Part shown: piece after piece, positions 32,164-42,148 of the stretch
How the letters are laid out: each line of letters opens with the position of its first letter
Position numbering within the stretch: the stretch's first letter is position 1
Assembly: GCA_016218415.1 (NCBI GenBank)
Contig: JACRED010000042.1
Span: 1-64,000 of the forward strand
Reading direction: 5' to 3'
Length of the DNA stretch: 64,000 nt
Source of the DNA: Nitrosomonadales bacterium
GTDB lineage: Bacteria; Pseudomonadota; Gammaproteobacteria; Burkholderiales; Gallionellaceae
Notes under the pieces: generated by a model
The model's database searches: none
The model's input: the letters and a program-made list of their open reading frames with translations, nothing else
Told to the model about the DNA's origin: nothing
Program-made: the position numbers and the translations under genes

Positions 32164-32260
32164 TATGATCGCGGCAGGGCTTGCGCGATCGCCATGGCTG
32201 ACGGCGGATGATGCACGGACAGGTTTTTTGGTTGCTTCCCTTATGTTGAAAGGAATAGAG

Positions 32261-33505
32261 ATGGTTTCCTTCAAGCGCTGGATATTTCCCCTGGCTGCAT
32301 GTTCATTGTGCCTGGTCAATGTTGCCGTTGCGGATGAATTTCACTACAACAATCTGCTGATCGGAGACCGTGCCTCCGGCATGGGCGGCGCCTACACCGC
32401 AGTTTCCGATGATGCGACCGGCATGTACTACAACCCGGCAGCCATCGTCTATGTGGGCGACCGAAACTTCTCCGCGAGCGTCAACGCCTACTACTCGCAG
32501 TCTAAAAAAATAGAAAATGTCGTCGGGACCCGGCCTTACGAACGAAAATCCAGCGCGCTGCTGGCGAATTACTTCGGTATCGTCAAGCCGTTGGGCAAGT
32601 ACAAGATCGGTTTCTCGTATGCCGTGCCGGATGCGGTGAGCGAGGATCAGCATCAGACTTTTGAAAATGTCGATAGTTTTGTATCGCGTTTAACCATCAA
32701 CCTGAACAACAAGGACAACACCATCAATATCGGGCCGTCGATCGCGATGGAGATCAGCGACAAACTTGCTGTCGGCGTCACGCTGTATGGCCATCAGCGC
32801 GATGCCTTGGTCATCCTCAATCAATTCCAGGAAAGACCGGACACCACGACCCACTGGGAGAACAAGTACTTCAGGTTGAGCGAAATGGGCGTGCGGCCTA
32901 TCCTGGGTGTGTCCTGGGCGCCCGCCGAAAAACTGTCTCTCGGTCTTTCCATGTCGCAGACATATGTGTTGAACTCCGAAACAAAGAGCCAGCGGACCTG
33001 CTGGGATTCGACCGCAGACATTTGCATCGTCAACGGTCTGACGCCGTCGATACAAGTGCCTTACATTTCACAATCCGGCATCAAGCGGCAATATCCGTTC
33101 CGAACCGCGATAGGCGCGGCCTATTTCGTCGACAGGAATTTATTGTTCTCCGGCGATGTGACCTATCACACGGCGGTCCATGATCCTGTCTATGGCGACA
33201 AAATGGCGACTGTTAACGCGGCGGTCGGGACCGAATATTATCTGTCCAAAAAATGGGCGGTCAGGGCTGGGCTATATACCAACATGGCCAGCTCACCGAG
33301 CATACAGGCGGGCGTAACGAATATTGAAGAGCACATCAATATGTACGGGGTCAGCCTGAGCGTTTCCAACTTTTCCGGGAGTTCGTCGGTCACCCTGGGC
33401 GGCAGCGTGAGATACGGCCAGGGTCAGGCGCAGTTGCTCACCGACAAAAGCGTGCAGAACGCTACCACATTGGGCTGGCTGATCTTCCTGTCGTCCTCGT
33501 ATTGA
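32261..33505 (+). CDS. OmpP1/FadL-like outer membrane protein
   Basis: Signal peptide MVSFKRWIFPLAACSLCLVNVAVA; DRASGMGGAYTAVSDDATGMYYNPAAI. Confidence 0.75.
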   Translation: MVSFKRWIFPLAACSLCLVNVAVADEFHYNNLLIGDRASGMGGAYTAVSDDATGMYYNPAAIVYVGDRNFSASVNAYYSQSKKIENVVGTRPYERKSSALLANYFGIVKPLGKYKIGFSYAVPDAVSEDQHQTFENVDSFVSRLTINLNNKDNTINIGPSIAMEISDKLAVGVTLYGHQRDALVILNQFQERPDTTTHWENKYFRLSEMGVRPILGVSWAPAEKLSLGLSMSQTYVLNSETKSQRTCWDSTADICIVNGLTPSIQVPYISQSGIKRQYPFRTAIGAAYFVDRNLLFSGDVTYHTAVHDPVYGDKMATVNAAVGTEYYLSKKWAVRAGLYTNMASSPSIQAGVTNIEEHINMYGVSLSVSNFSGSSSVTLGGSVRYGQGQAQLLTDKSVQNATTLGWLIFLSSSY

Positions 33506-33514
33506 TACCGCGCA

Positions 33515-34381
33515 TCAACGGTTTTGCGGAGCGGCAGGCTTAAGGCCTTTGGTCGCCGAGGAAAAGCGCTTCTGACGGGTGGCGAGTTTGGCGGTATCGA
33601 TGCCATTTTTGGCGATGACCTCGTTGATCCGGGATATCCTCGTATCGAATGAAGGGTGGGTCTGGTCCGTATCGGGGACCAGGACCTTTTCCTTGATCGC
33701 GCGGGTTTTGTCCAGATACTTCGCCAGTGCGGACGGATCGTAGCCGCTGAGTGCGCACAGGATGACCGCGGTGCTGTCCGCCTGCAGCTCGTCGTCGCGC
33801 TTGTAGGCATCCTTGAATATCATGTCCAGCCCCTTGTCGACGGCCTGTGAGAAAGCGGCACGCGCGGATTCCGAGCTGCCCCCCACCAATTGCGCCAGCC
33901 CCGACATGACCGAGTCGTCGGCTCCCTTGATGTTCAGCTCCTTCACGACATGCATTTCGGCGACATGCGCGATCTCATGCGCGAGCACACCCGCCAGTTC
34001 GGATTCGTTCTTCATCAGCTGCAACGCGCCGGTGGTCACGAACACATAGCCGCCGGGTGCGGCGTAGGCATTGACTTCGCCGGTGTCGAGGATCGCGAAA
34101 TGGAAATCCAGTTCCGGCCTGTTGGTGTTCCGGGCGAGGGCAAGCCCGACGAGATTCACGTATTTGACGAAAGCCGGATTGTCATAGGCGCGGTATCTGC
34201 CCAGTATCCGCGCCGCAATTGCGCGGCCGAATTCAACCTCGGCGGCGATGTCCCCGGAAGTGATTTCATCCGCTGCCGAGGCGCGCGTGCGCCAATTCTC
34301 ACCGGCGGCCCAGGCGGAAACCGGCACGGAAAAACACAGTGTGGCGATCAGTGCCGCTTTGAACAGGCTGGTCGATCTCAT
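33515..34381 (-). CDS. M48-family metalloprotease
   Basis: LAGVLAHEIAHVAEMH (HExxH), signal peptide. Confidence 0.9.
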   Translation of the reverse strand: MRSTSLFKAALIATLCFSVPVSAWAAGENWRTRASAADEITSGDIAAEVEFGRAIAARILGRYRAYDNPAFVKYVNLVGLALARNTNRPELDFHFAILDTGEVNAYAAPGGYVFVTTGALQLMKNESELAGVLAHEIAHVAEMHVVKELNIKGADDSVMSGLAQLVGGSSESARAAFSQAVDKGLDMIFKDAYKRDDELQADSTAVILCALSGYDPSALAKYLDKTRAIKEKVLVPDTDQTHPSFDTRISRINEVIAKNGIDTAKLATRQKRFSSATKGLKPAAPQNR

Positions 34382-34866
34382 TGGTCGCCTCCATTCATGA
34401 ATTGCGTCACTTCATCATCGGTGAACGTCAGGGCTTCCATCCTGCCCAGGGATTTTAGATCGACACCCTCTTCGATATCGGCACGTTCACGGTCTTCCTT
34501 CGTCAGCCCTCTGGCTGCGGCGGCGCTGGCGAAAGAGGAGGTCCTGCGCCGCACCCCTTCCTTGATATCGGCATCCTCCGCCTTGATGATTTCAGCTTTC
34601 TTGAGCGGGGGGTGCGTGGCGAGCAGCAGCGACGATACATAGCCCGTCTTACCCTCTATCGTGACTCTGGTCCAGCCGCCCTCCCTGCCGGTGGAAGTGA
34701 GCATCTGGCCCATCCTGGCCTCGGCGACCACCTGTGATTTGAAGGAGGGTTCGGACAGGATCTTCGCGTTGACGCTCTGGACGTAACAGGACGCATCGGC
34801 GTACAGCGCTCCCGCATACAACGCGTTTGCAACGAACATCGAAAATAGCAAAATTCTCCCGGTCAT
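34378..34866 (-). CDS. Exported SH3-domain-like protein
   Basis: CYVQSVNAKILSEPSFKSQVVAEARMGQMLTSTGREGGWTRVTIEGKTGYV; overlaps the M48 gene by 4 nt. Confidence 0.75.
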   Translation of the reverse strand: MTGRILLFSMFVANALYAGALYADASCYVQSVNAKILSEPSFKSQVVAEARMGQMLTSTGREGGWTRVTIEGKTGYVSSLLLATHPPLKKAEIIKAEDADIKEGVRRRTSSFASAAAARGLTKEDRERADIEEGVDLKSLGRMEALTFTDDEVTQFMNGGDQ

Positions 34867-34921
34867 GGTCTTCTCCCTTGAATGATCGTCCGTGTCGATT
34901 ATATCCCTTGCATCTGCCCGT

Positions 34922-36862
34922 CTATACATCACCCGCCGCATGGCTGACCGTGTAAATATCCACCGCCTGCTCCCTGCCTTTTACCGTCACATTGCCGATG
35001 CGTTTGCAGTCTATCCTGTCCTTGATTTTCGCATAGGTGTACTCCGAAAAAATCAGCGGCACTTTCTGTTCCTTGGTGATGCTTTCCAGCCGCGAGGAAA
35101 GATTGACCGTGTCGCCCACGACAGTGTAGTTCTTTTTGAGTTCGGAGCCGATGTTGCCTATCGTGGCGATGCCGGTGTTGATGCCTATCCCGATCTTGAT
35201 CTCGTGTTCGAAGCCGCGCTCCCTGAGTATCCGGTTGACTTCCTTCAGGCCCTCGAGCATTTCCTGGGCCGCCAATACGGCCTGCTCGGCATGGTCGGAC
35301 GTTTGCACCGGCGCGCCCCAGAAGGCCATGATTGCATCGCCTATGTATTTGTCTATCGTGCCGTTGTGTTTCAGGATGATAGCCGCCATCACCGAGAAGT
35401 GCACATTCAGCATTTCGACTATCCTTTCCGGCGTGGCGGTCTCGGATATCGTGGTGAATCCCCGGATATCGGAGAACAGCACGGTGATCTCCACCTTCTG
35501 CCCCGCGTTCGATTTGAGGTAATCCTTGTAGTGATGCAGCACCTCGTCGAGCACATCCTTGGACACGTACTGGGTGAAGAGATGCGCAACTCTGCGTTTC
35601 TCCGCCCCCTCGGTGAAAGTCAGGTAGCCGAAAGAAATGAAGCCGGTCGAGAAGGTGGAGAAAAGGAACGGGATGATTTCGACCTGCATGTTCGCCTTGA
35701 ACGCAACGAGCGCAACGCTGATATACACGCCAAGCAGGGACAGGGGAAGATAGATGCGCGCCGAGAACTTTTTGGAAAACATCACGGCCCATGCGGTCAG
35801 GAATACGCCGATCACGACAGACAGGAAGGTGAGCCTGCGGTCGGGCGGGTTCATGAAATCGTTCTGCAGGTAGTTGCCGGCCAGGAAGGCGTGGAGCATC
35901 ACGCCGGGTGCCCTGGCATCCATCGGGATCGCCTTGAGGTCGGCCGTCCCGATCGCGCTGGCGCCGACGAATACGATGCTGTCCCTGAACACCTCCGGAT
36001 TCACCAGAATATTTTCCACATCCCCCTGCCTGATCTTCTGCAGCGAGGCGAACACGCCGCTCATCGAATAGGTGTCCACCTTGTCCAGCGCATACATATT
36101 GATGATGGAATTGCCGTCGGCATCGACGGGGAGGGCGCGCCCGTCTATCGTCAGCGCAGCAGGGCCGATGCGGATGGGAGTCGTGCTGTCGATGAAAGGC
36201 GCCAATCCGAGCACCGGAAAATACTTGCCCTGGTATTCGCGCAACAGCCGGGTGCGCCGGTAGCTGCTGTCGGCGTCCGGCGTGAATTCGACCACGGCCA
36301 GTCCCCTGGACGCTTCGGGAAGGCCGCCGATGGGCAGCGCGAATTCATTGTTCTCTTTGCCGGGCGGGATGACCATCGAGCCGGTCACATTTTTAAGCGC
36401 GAACCGTTCAACCAGATCTGCCGGCAGGGGCCTGCCGGGTGCCGTGCCTGCTTCCCTGTCCGCATCTTCGCGGTAGATCATCATGCTGTGGTAGGCATTG
36501 CCGTAGTCTCTGGTCGCGCTTTGCAGCGCGCTGTCGTTGACCCGGTCCTGTCTTTCCAGAAACAGGATATCGAACAGCACCGCGCGCGCGCCGCCCATGG
36601 AAAGGTAATCCAGCAGGTCTGACCAGATCGCGCGGGGCCAGGGCCACCGGCCCGCAATCTCGTTCATTGCCTTGAGCGCGGCCTCGTCCACGAGGATGAC
36701 CTTGATCCTGCTGTCCAGCTTCTGTCCGGAGCGCAACAGCTTGGTCTGCACATCGTAGGCGAACAGCTCCGGCCTGTTGAATAGGCCTTGCATATAAGCG
36801 GTCAGGGTGACGACGCATACCAGTACGGCGATCAGGAGCGATATGCTGGTTTTATTGGTCAT
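34922..36862 (-). CDS. CHASE2-domain adenylate/guanylate cyclase
   Basis: CHASE2-like RIKVILVDEAALKAMNEIAGRWPWPRAIWSDLLDYL; cyclase ITVLFSDIRGFTTISE...IDKYIGDAIMAFWGAP. Confidence 0.93.
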   Translation of the reverse strand: MTNKTSISLLIAVLVCVVTLTAYMQGLFNRPELFAYDVQTKLLRSGQKLDSRIKVILVDEAALKAMNEIAGRWPWPRAIWSDLLDYLSMGGARAVLFDILFLERQDRVNDSALQSATRDYGNAYHSMMIYREDADREAGTAPGRPLPADLVERFALKNVTGSMVIPPGKENNEFALPIGGLPEASRGLAVVEFTPDADSSYRRTRLLREYQGKYFPVLGLAPFIDSTTPIRIGPAALTIDGRALPVDADGNSIINMYALDKVDTYSMSGVFASLQKIRQGDVENILVNPEVFRDSIVFVGASAIGTADLKAIPMDARAPGVMLHAFLAGNYLQNDFMNPPDRRLTFLSVVIGVFLTAWAVMFSKKFSARIYLPLSLLGVYISVALVAFKANMQVEIIPFLFSTFSTGFISFGYLTFTEGAEKRRVAHLFTQYVSKDVLDEVLHHYKDYLKSNAGQKVEITVLFSDIRGFTTISETATPERIVEMLNVHFSVMAAIILKHNGTIDKYIGDAIMAFWGAPVQTSDHAEQAVLAAQEMLEGLKEVNRILRERGFEHEIKIGIGINTGIATIGNIGSELKKNYTVVGDTVNLSSRLESITKEQKVPLIFSEYTYAKIKDRIDCKRIGNVTVKGREQAVDIYTVSHAAGDV

Positions 36863-37022
36863 GATGGGTGTCGTTCGTTATTTGGAGGCGACTGTCATGC
36901 TTGGTTTTGTAGCGGGTTTATCGTGCCATACGCCGGGTAAAGTATATAGTCCTTTTGGGCTGCATATATCCTCTTGCTTATTGTGTACATGGAGTGGCGT
37001 TTGGGTGTACGATTTACCCCAG

Positions 37023-37054
37023 TTGATATCAGGGACTACACCTTGATATCGGGG
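37023..37054. promoter_or_regulatory. Direct repeat TTGATATC(A/G)GGG in the divergent intergenic region
   Basis: TTGATATCAGGG (37023-37034) and TTGATATCGGGG (37043-37054), 20-bp periodicity. Confidence 0.4.
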
Positions 37055-37094
37055 CCTGTCAGGGGTCTGGTTTTATTAACTCAAGGAGATAAAA

Positions 37095-38126
37095 ATGAAA
37101 AATCTACATTTGGTGCTGGCATCCTGTTCCGTTGTTTTGCTTGCAGCCGGTTGCGGCGGTGGGGGCAGCAGCAGTGGTGGCGGTGGCACGACCATTCCGA
37201 CAGCAGCCGTACAGATCACGCCGACCAACGCACAGGCGGTAGCCAAGGGCGCGGCGACCCCGGCTCAGGGCATGGCGAAATCAGGCAGTAAAGTTACTAG
37301 CGTAGTCGGCGCAGTGGCGAGTACTTCCGGCCACTCCCGCAGCATTCTGGATATTTCCCTGGCTGAGTTCAAACGGATACGTAATTTACACCTGACTCCT
37401 GCTGTTGTTGGGGCGGTGCAGACCATGAACTGCACAACGAGCGGTACGATGGCTTTCGATTATGTGGATGCGGCTCCTGCTGGAATGGGACTAGGTGATA
37501 GCATCACAATGACCTTCAGCAATTGTGTCGAGCCAACCGGCACGAGTAACGGCACCATGTCGTTTTCCATCGGAAGTTTTTCTGGGGGCGTAGTCGATCC
37601 TGTAACCGGCAATACCGTCGGCACGGTAGGGTCGCCGATTGTTGCAGGGTTTACCATGACGTTTAACAATTTCACCAGCGTCGACAGCGCTACCGGCGAG
37701 AACATGTCCATGAATGGCGATATGGGTTTCTCCTTCAGCGATAATGGGGATACCACGAGCGGGACGATGTCGGGAAATTCCATCAGCATGACCAGCTCAA
37801 TAGACGGGGCGTTCCAGATGTCAGGCTATTCGATGACGTTCAGCGATACGATCTCTACAGGCGCTTACAGTTTCATCATTAACATGACCACAGCCAGTGT
37901 TGTCGCAAATGGCTCGATCACCATCACTACTCCTACTGCATTTACCGGTACGGGCAATGGTGATCCAACCGCAGGCGTGATGGTCATTACCGGAGCGAAC
38001 AACAGCACCCTGACCTTGACCGCCCAACCTGATGGTGTGCAGGTGCAGATGGTGGTGGACGAAGACGGTGCTGCAGGCCCGATTGCTCCGGTCACTCTGA
38101 CTCAGACCACCTGGGCTGCGATTTGA
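37095..38126 (+). CDS. Putative lipoprotein, unknown
   Basis: MKNLHLVLASCSVVLLAAGCGGGGSSSGGGG lipobox; repetitive TMTFSN/MTFNNF beta-like segments. Confidence 0.7.
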   Translation: MKNLHLVLASCSVVLLAAGCGGGGSSSGGGGTTIPTAAVQITPTNAQAVAKGAATPAQGMAKSGSKVTSVVGAVASTSGHSRSILDISLAEFKRIRNLHLTPAVVGAVQTMNCTTSGTMAFDYVDAAPAGMGLGDSITMTFSNCVEPTGTSNGTMSFSIGSFSGGVVDPVTGNTVGTVGSPIVAGFTMTFNNFTSVDSATGENMSMNGDMGFSFSDNGDTTSGTMSGNSISMTSSIDGAFQMSGYSMTFSDTISTGAYSFIINMTTASVVANGSITITTPTAFTGTGNGDPTAGVMVITGANNSTLTLTAQPDGVQVQMVVDEDGAAGPIAPVTLTQTTWAAI

Positions 38127-38950
38127 TTCCAGGCTGCACCAGCAAGAGCGCCAGTAGTCTTGGCGCTCTTTTTTTTGCGCTAATGTCGGTGCATGCGGCG
38201 AGCGCTGCCGGGGAGATCGAGCTTGCGCCATTCAAGATCGAAGCGGGCATTGCGGCGATGCGCTTCAAGTACGACGAATATAACGGCGCCGGCGCTGTGC
38301 TGGATACCGAACAGGGCGTCATTCCCGGCTTGTCGGCCAAGTTCGGGCAGCGGCTGTCGGCCTGGGAGTGGGAGTGGGTGGGCAGTTATCACCACGGGCG
38401 TGTGGACTACAACGGCCAGACGAATCTGGGCGCGGCCTATGCCACCCGCACGGACGAGGCGATTGCCGATTTCGCGCTGCGCGTCGGGCGCTGGTTCGGT
38501 ACAGGCCATCCCTGGATGCCGTACGCCGGTCTGGGCTATCGCCGCTGGGACAGGAATATCCTGCCCGGCACCGTGGGCGGCTTGTTCGAGTCTTACCGCT
38601 GGAAATATGTCTGGGCGGGCGCAAAATTCATCGCGCTGCAAAAGGACAAGTTTCGCCTCGTGCTGGACGGGGGGATACTGGTACCGATAGATCCCGAAAT
38701 GCATGTCGATTTCAAGGGGACTTACAACATTGCGCCTGTCCTGTATCCGGAAAGCAGGACCGGCCTGCGCATGATGCTGACTTCAAGCCACGCGCTCTCG
38801 GTGAATACCGAAGTGACGCTGGAGCCATATTATGAATACTGGGAACTGGGGCGCAGCCCCATCGTTAACGAAGGCGGTATCAGTGTCTATGAGCCCGCGA
38901 GCAAAACCGGTAATCTGGGACTCAACGTGCGCCTGGTCAGGATATTTTGA
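38123..38950 (+). CDS. Putative outer-membrane/exported protein
   Basis: 275 aa, alternating beta-barrel-like sequence; TTG start overlaps the upstream TGA; alternative ATG at 38183. Confidence 0.65.
   Translation: MIPGCTSKSASSLGALFFALMSVHAASAAGEIELAPFKIEAGIAAMRFKYDEYNGAGAVLDTEQGVIPGLSAKFGQRLSAWEWEWVGSYHHGRVDYNGQTNLGAAYATRTDEAIADFALRVGRWFGTGHPWMPYAGLGYRRWDRNILPGTVGGLFESYRWKYVWAGAKFIALQKDKFRLVLDGGILVPIDPEMHVDFKGTYNIAPVLYPESRTGLRMMLTSSHALSVNTEVTLEPYYEYWELGRSPIVNEGGISVYEPASKTGNLGLNVRLVRIF
38144..38176 (+). terminator. Terminator-like hairpin + T-tract overlapping the start of the 38123 ORF
   Basis: AAGAGCGCC-agtagtctt-GGCGCTCTT-TTTTTT. Confidence 0.8.
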
Positions 38951-38983
38951 TCATGACCGGATGCGTATGAGCCAAGACAAGGA

Positions 38984-39727
38984 GTGCTGATGCAAGGTCC
39001 GGGCGAAACTGAAGATCCGCGCAGGAGGGTGCTGATCCGGGCACTCGCTGCCGGTTTGTTTGCGGCGGGGCTGCCCGGTGCCGCACTGGCCGGCGGCATC
39101 TTCGGCAGCCGGCCGGCCAGGCTGCCTGCCGGGCAGTCTATTTACCGCATATCCGGCCGGGCCACGGTCAACGGGAAAGAGGCAACGCTGGCAACCCGGA
39201 TCAATCCCGGCGACACGGTGCAGACCGCGAAGGACAGCGAGATCGTCTTCACGGTTAACGGCAGCCATTCGATGATCCTGCGCGGCGACAGCCATCTGGA
39301 CATCGAGCCGGCGCAGGACACGGCGGGTTCGTTGCTGATCGGCGGCCTGAGGTTGCTGACCGGCAAGCTGTTGTCCGTATCGCGCAACGCGCCGATGCGG
39401 GTCAGCACGGTCACCGCGACGCTGGGCATCCGCGGCACGGGTTTTTATGTGGAATCCGATCCCGCGCTGACTTACTTCTGCACGTGCTACGGCACCACGG
39501 ACATTGCCGCCAATGCCGATCCGGAAAGCAGGACAACCGTCGAGTCGAAACATCACGACAGGCCGCTGTATATCGTCAGCGATGCGGAGCGGGGCAAGAA
39601 CATCCGCAACGCGCCCTTCATCAACCATACCGACCAGGAGCTGACCCTGATTGAGGCGCTGGTGGGGCGCACCACGCCGTTCGTGTTCGAGAATGACAGT
39701 TACAGCGGGCCGCGGCGCGATTACTGA
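38984..39727 (+). CDS. FecR-domain protein with Tat-like signal
   Basis: RRRVLIRALAAGLFAAGLPGAALA; FecR-like INPGDTVQTAKDSEIVFTVNGSHSMILRGDSHLDIE...LGIRGTGFYVE. Confidence 0.8.
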   Translation: MLMQGPGETEDPRRRVLIRALAAGLFAAGLPGAALAGGIFGSRPARLPAGQSIYRISGRATVNGKEATLATRINPGDTVQTAKDSEIVFTVNGSHSMILRGDSHLDIEPAQDTAGSLLIGGLRLLTGKLLSVSRNAPMRVSTVTATLGIRGTGFYVESDPALTYFCTCYGTTDIAANADPESRTTVESKHHDRPLYIVSDAERGKNIRNAPFINHTDQELTLIEALVGRTTPFVFENDSYSGPRRDY

Positions 39728-39736
39728 TCCGTGGCG

Positions 39737-40630
39737 CTAAAAACGGACCAGGTAGGCAAGCGCATATTGATTGGTGAGATAGCCCAGCGTTGACTTGCTC
39801 CAGGAGGAGGTCACATATTCCACCGACGAGCGCGCGCGTTTCCAGGAAATATCGATGGCATCGCGCGGCCCCAGCGCCATATTCCAGCCCAGTGTGGTCA
39901 GCAGTGTCGTGCCGTCGAAGCGGTAGCTGTATATCGCCCCGCCGGAAAACGCATCGTCCGGTGTGTAGGCATTGGGATTGAATGAGCTCCAGAGCGGCGA
40001 GCCGGAGATCACGATGTCACCGCGACGGTATTCGCCGCCCAGATAGACCGTCGCGCGGTTGCCCGGCGAGTAGTCCAGATGGATGCGCGCGGAATTGTCC
40101 CGGTTGTCGAACACCGCGTGATTGCCGTCGCGCCGGTTGCGGGTCACGGCGCCGAAAATCCGGATGCGGTCGGTCAGCGCCTGCCGCAGCGAAATTCCCG
40201 CCGCATACCGGAAGCCGTCGCGCAGGTCGGACCGGTACTGCTCCGCGGAGATTTTTGCGTATAGCGCAAATACCGGTGAGCTGAATTCAGCCGAGCCGCG
40301 ATACTGTAACTCGCCCTGAACGGCTCCGGTAAAGCGGTTCAGGCCGTGGTGCCGGGCGAACTGTTCGCCGCCCAGAGAGCCGGTCAGTACTGCGCGCGCG
40401 CGTTCGTCCAACGGAAAGATGGCGGGCCGGCTCAGGTTGATGCTGTAGGAACGATCGGTCAGATTGCTGCCGCCTTGTTTGGCGCGCGTGACGTTGTCAT
40501 CGAGCATATAGCCGGCGTCGGCCTGGGTATCGGTCGCGGCGGAGTGCGCGGCTGGGCAGAGCAGCAGTGCGGCGATCAATGCCAGGGCAGGCCGGTGCAG
40601 GTCTCTTGTGCAGATGCGTAGTAAACCCAT
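39737..40630 (-). CDS. Putative beta-barrel outer membrane protein
   Basis: Signal peptide MGLLRICTRDLHRPALALIAALLLCPAAHS; amphipathic repeats and terminal F (YLVRF). Confidence 0.65.
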   Translation of the reverse strand: MGLLRICTRDLHRPALALIAALLLCPAAHSAATDTQADAGYMLDDNVTRAKQGGSNLTDRSYSINLSRPAIFPLDERARAVLTGSLGGEQFARHHGLNRFTGAVQGELQYRGSAEFSSPVFALYAKISAEQYRSDLRDGFRYAAGISLRQALTDRIRIFGAVTRNRRDGNHAVFDNRDNSARIHLDYSPGNRATVYLGGEYRRGDIVISGSPLWSSFNPNAYTPDDAFSGGAIYSYRFDGTTLLTTLGWNMALGPRDAIDISWKRARSSVEYVTSSWSKSTLGYLTNQYALAYLVRF

Positions 40631-40650
40631 GACTGATTTTCTCCTGTCTT

Positions 40651-40800
40651 TATACATAGCGACATAAATCTACTGCGCGACTCCGGGGCGGGGTCGGGCG
40701 GTGCTCGCGCTCCTCACATACTGATGTGTATGCTCCGGGCGCTGCGCTCCGGCCTCCCCCACCCCAAAGCCGCTCGCTACGATTTCTGTCGCTATGTATA
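40651..40800. repeat. 150-bp imperfect palindrome with 20-bp terminal inverted repeats (MITE/REP-like)
   Basis: tatacatagcgacataaatc (40651-40670) vs gatttctgtcgctatgtata (40781-40800): 19/20 complementary. Confidence 0.85.
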
Positions 40801-40833
40801 GCGGCCCGGCGTTGCTCCGCCGCCATGCGGGCA

Positions 40834-41376
40834 TCATTCGTCCTGCATATCCTTGCCGGGGAACAACTCGCCGGTATAGCCGAACTTGGTCATGTCGCGG
40901 ATGCGCATCGGGTAGAGTATCCCGTCGAGGTGGTCGCACTCGTGCTGCACGACGCGCGCATGGAAGCCCTTGACCGTGCGGTCGATCTGGGCGCCGTATT
41001 CATCCTGACCCTGATAGCGGATATGCGCATGGCGCGGCACCAGGCCGCGCAGGCCGGGCACGCTCAGACAGCCTTCCCAGTCTTCCTCGATGTCACTCCC
41101 TAGCGCGGTAATGACCGGGTTGATGAGCACGGTCTCCGGCACGGTCTCGGCATCCGGGTAGCGCGAATTCTGCTGCTCACCCGACACGCCGAAGATCACC
41201 ACGCGCAAATCGACGCCGATCTGCGGCGCGGCCAACCCGGCGCCGTTCAGCGCCTGCATCGTGTCGCGCATATCCGCCAGCAGGTCGTGCAGCTGGCGCG
41301 TGTCGAAATGGCTGACGGGCCTGGCGACACGCCACAAACGCTCGTCGCCCATGCGCAATACCGGTTTGATCGCCAT
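40834..41376 (-). CDS. def: Peptide deformylase
   Basis: [56 protein letters not shown]. Confidence 0.95.
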   Translation of the reverse strand: MAIKPVLRMGDERLWRVARPVSHFDTRQLHDLLADMRDTMQALNGAGLAAPQIGVDLRVVIFGVSGEQQNSRYPDAETVPETVLINPVITALGSDIEEDWEGCLSVPGLRGLVPRHAHIRYQGQDEYGAQIDRTVKGFHARVVQHECDHLDGILYPMRIRDMTKFGYTGELFPGKDMQDE

Positions 41377-42122
41377 TATTCTTCCGAGCAATTGACCACG
41401 CATTCGAGAATGCTGCGCACCCGCACCATCGCCTCGCTGGCGGTGGCGTTGACGGTTTCCATGTGGATGCCCGCCGCGCTGTCGCCGCGACCCGCCGCAT
41501 AGTTCGCCACCACCGCGATGGTCGCATATTCAAGCTCCAGCTCTTTGGCCAGCGCGGTTTCCGGCATGCCGGTCATGCCCACCATATCCGCGCCGTCGCG
41601 CTCATAGCGGTTGATCTCGGCGATGCTGTCCAGACGCGGGCCCTGCGTGGCCGCATACACGCCGCCATCCACGCATGGCTGCTGTGCATCCTGCCCGCAG
41701 CGCAATATGCGGTTGCGCAATGCGGTGCTGTAGGGCAGCGTGAAGTCGGCGTTGCTGTAGGGCTTGTCGCGCGCCTCGAAAAAGGTTGCATCGCGGCCAT
41801 GGGTGTAATCGATGATCTGGTCCGGCACGACGATCACGCCCGGCTTGAGGTCGTCGCGGATGCCGCCCACGGTCGCCACCGAAATGATCTCGCTGACCCC
41901 CTGTTCGCGCAGCACCCAGAGGTTGGCGCGATAGTTCACCAGATGCGGCGGTATGGTGTGGCCGTATCCGTGGCGCGCCAGGAAGATCACCTCGTGGTGG
42001 TTCAGCGTGCCGAACAGGAACGCGCCGGACGGCTCGCCGTAAGGCGTGCGCATCACCTGCTGATGGGTGATCTTGAGATTCGCCAACTGGGTCAGGCCGC
42101 GCCCGCCTATGATTGCCAACAT
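41376..42122 (-). CDS. S-methyl-5'-thioadenosine / thioinosine phosphorylase
   Basis: [77 protein letters not shown]. Confidence 0.88.
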   Translation of the reverse strand: MLAIIGGRGLTQLANLKITHQQVMRTPYGEPSGAFLFGTLNHHEVIFLARHGYGHTIPPHLVNYRANLWVLREQGVSEIISVATVGGIRDDLKPGVIVVPDQIIDYTHGRDATFFEARDKPYSNADFTLPYSTALRNRILRCGQDAQQPCVDGGVYAATQGPRLDSIAEINRYERDGADMVGMTGMPETALAKELELEYATIAVVANYAAGRGDSAAGIHMETVNATASEAMVRVRSILECVVNCSEE

Positions 42123-42148
42123 GAAGTTATCCTCTCTCTAACGCTTAT

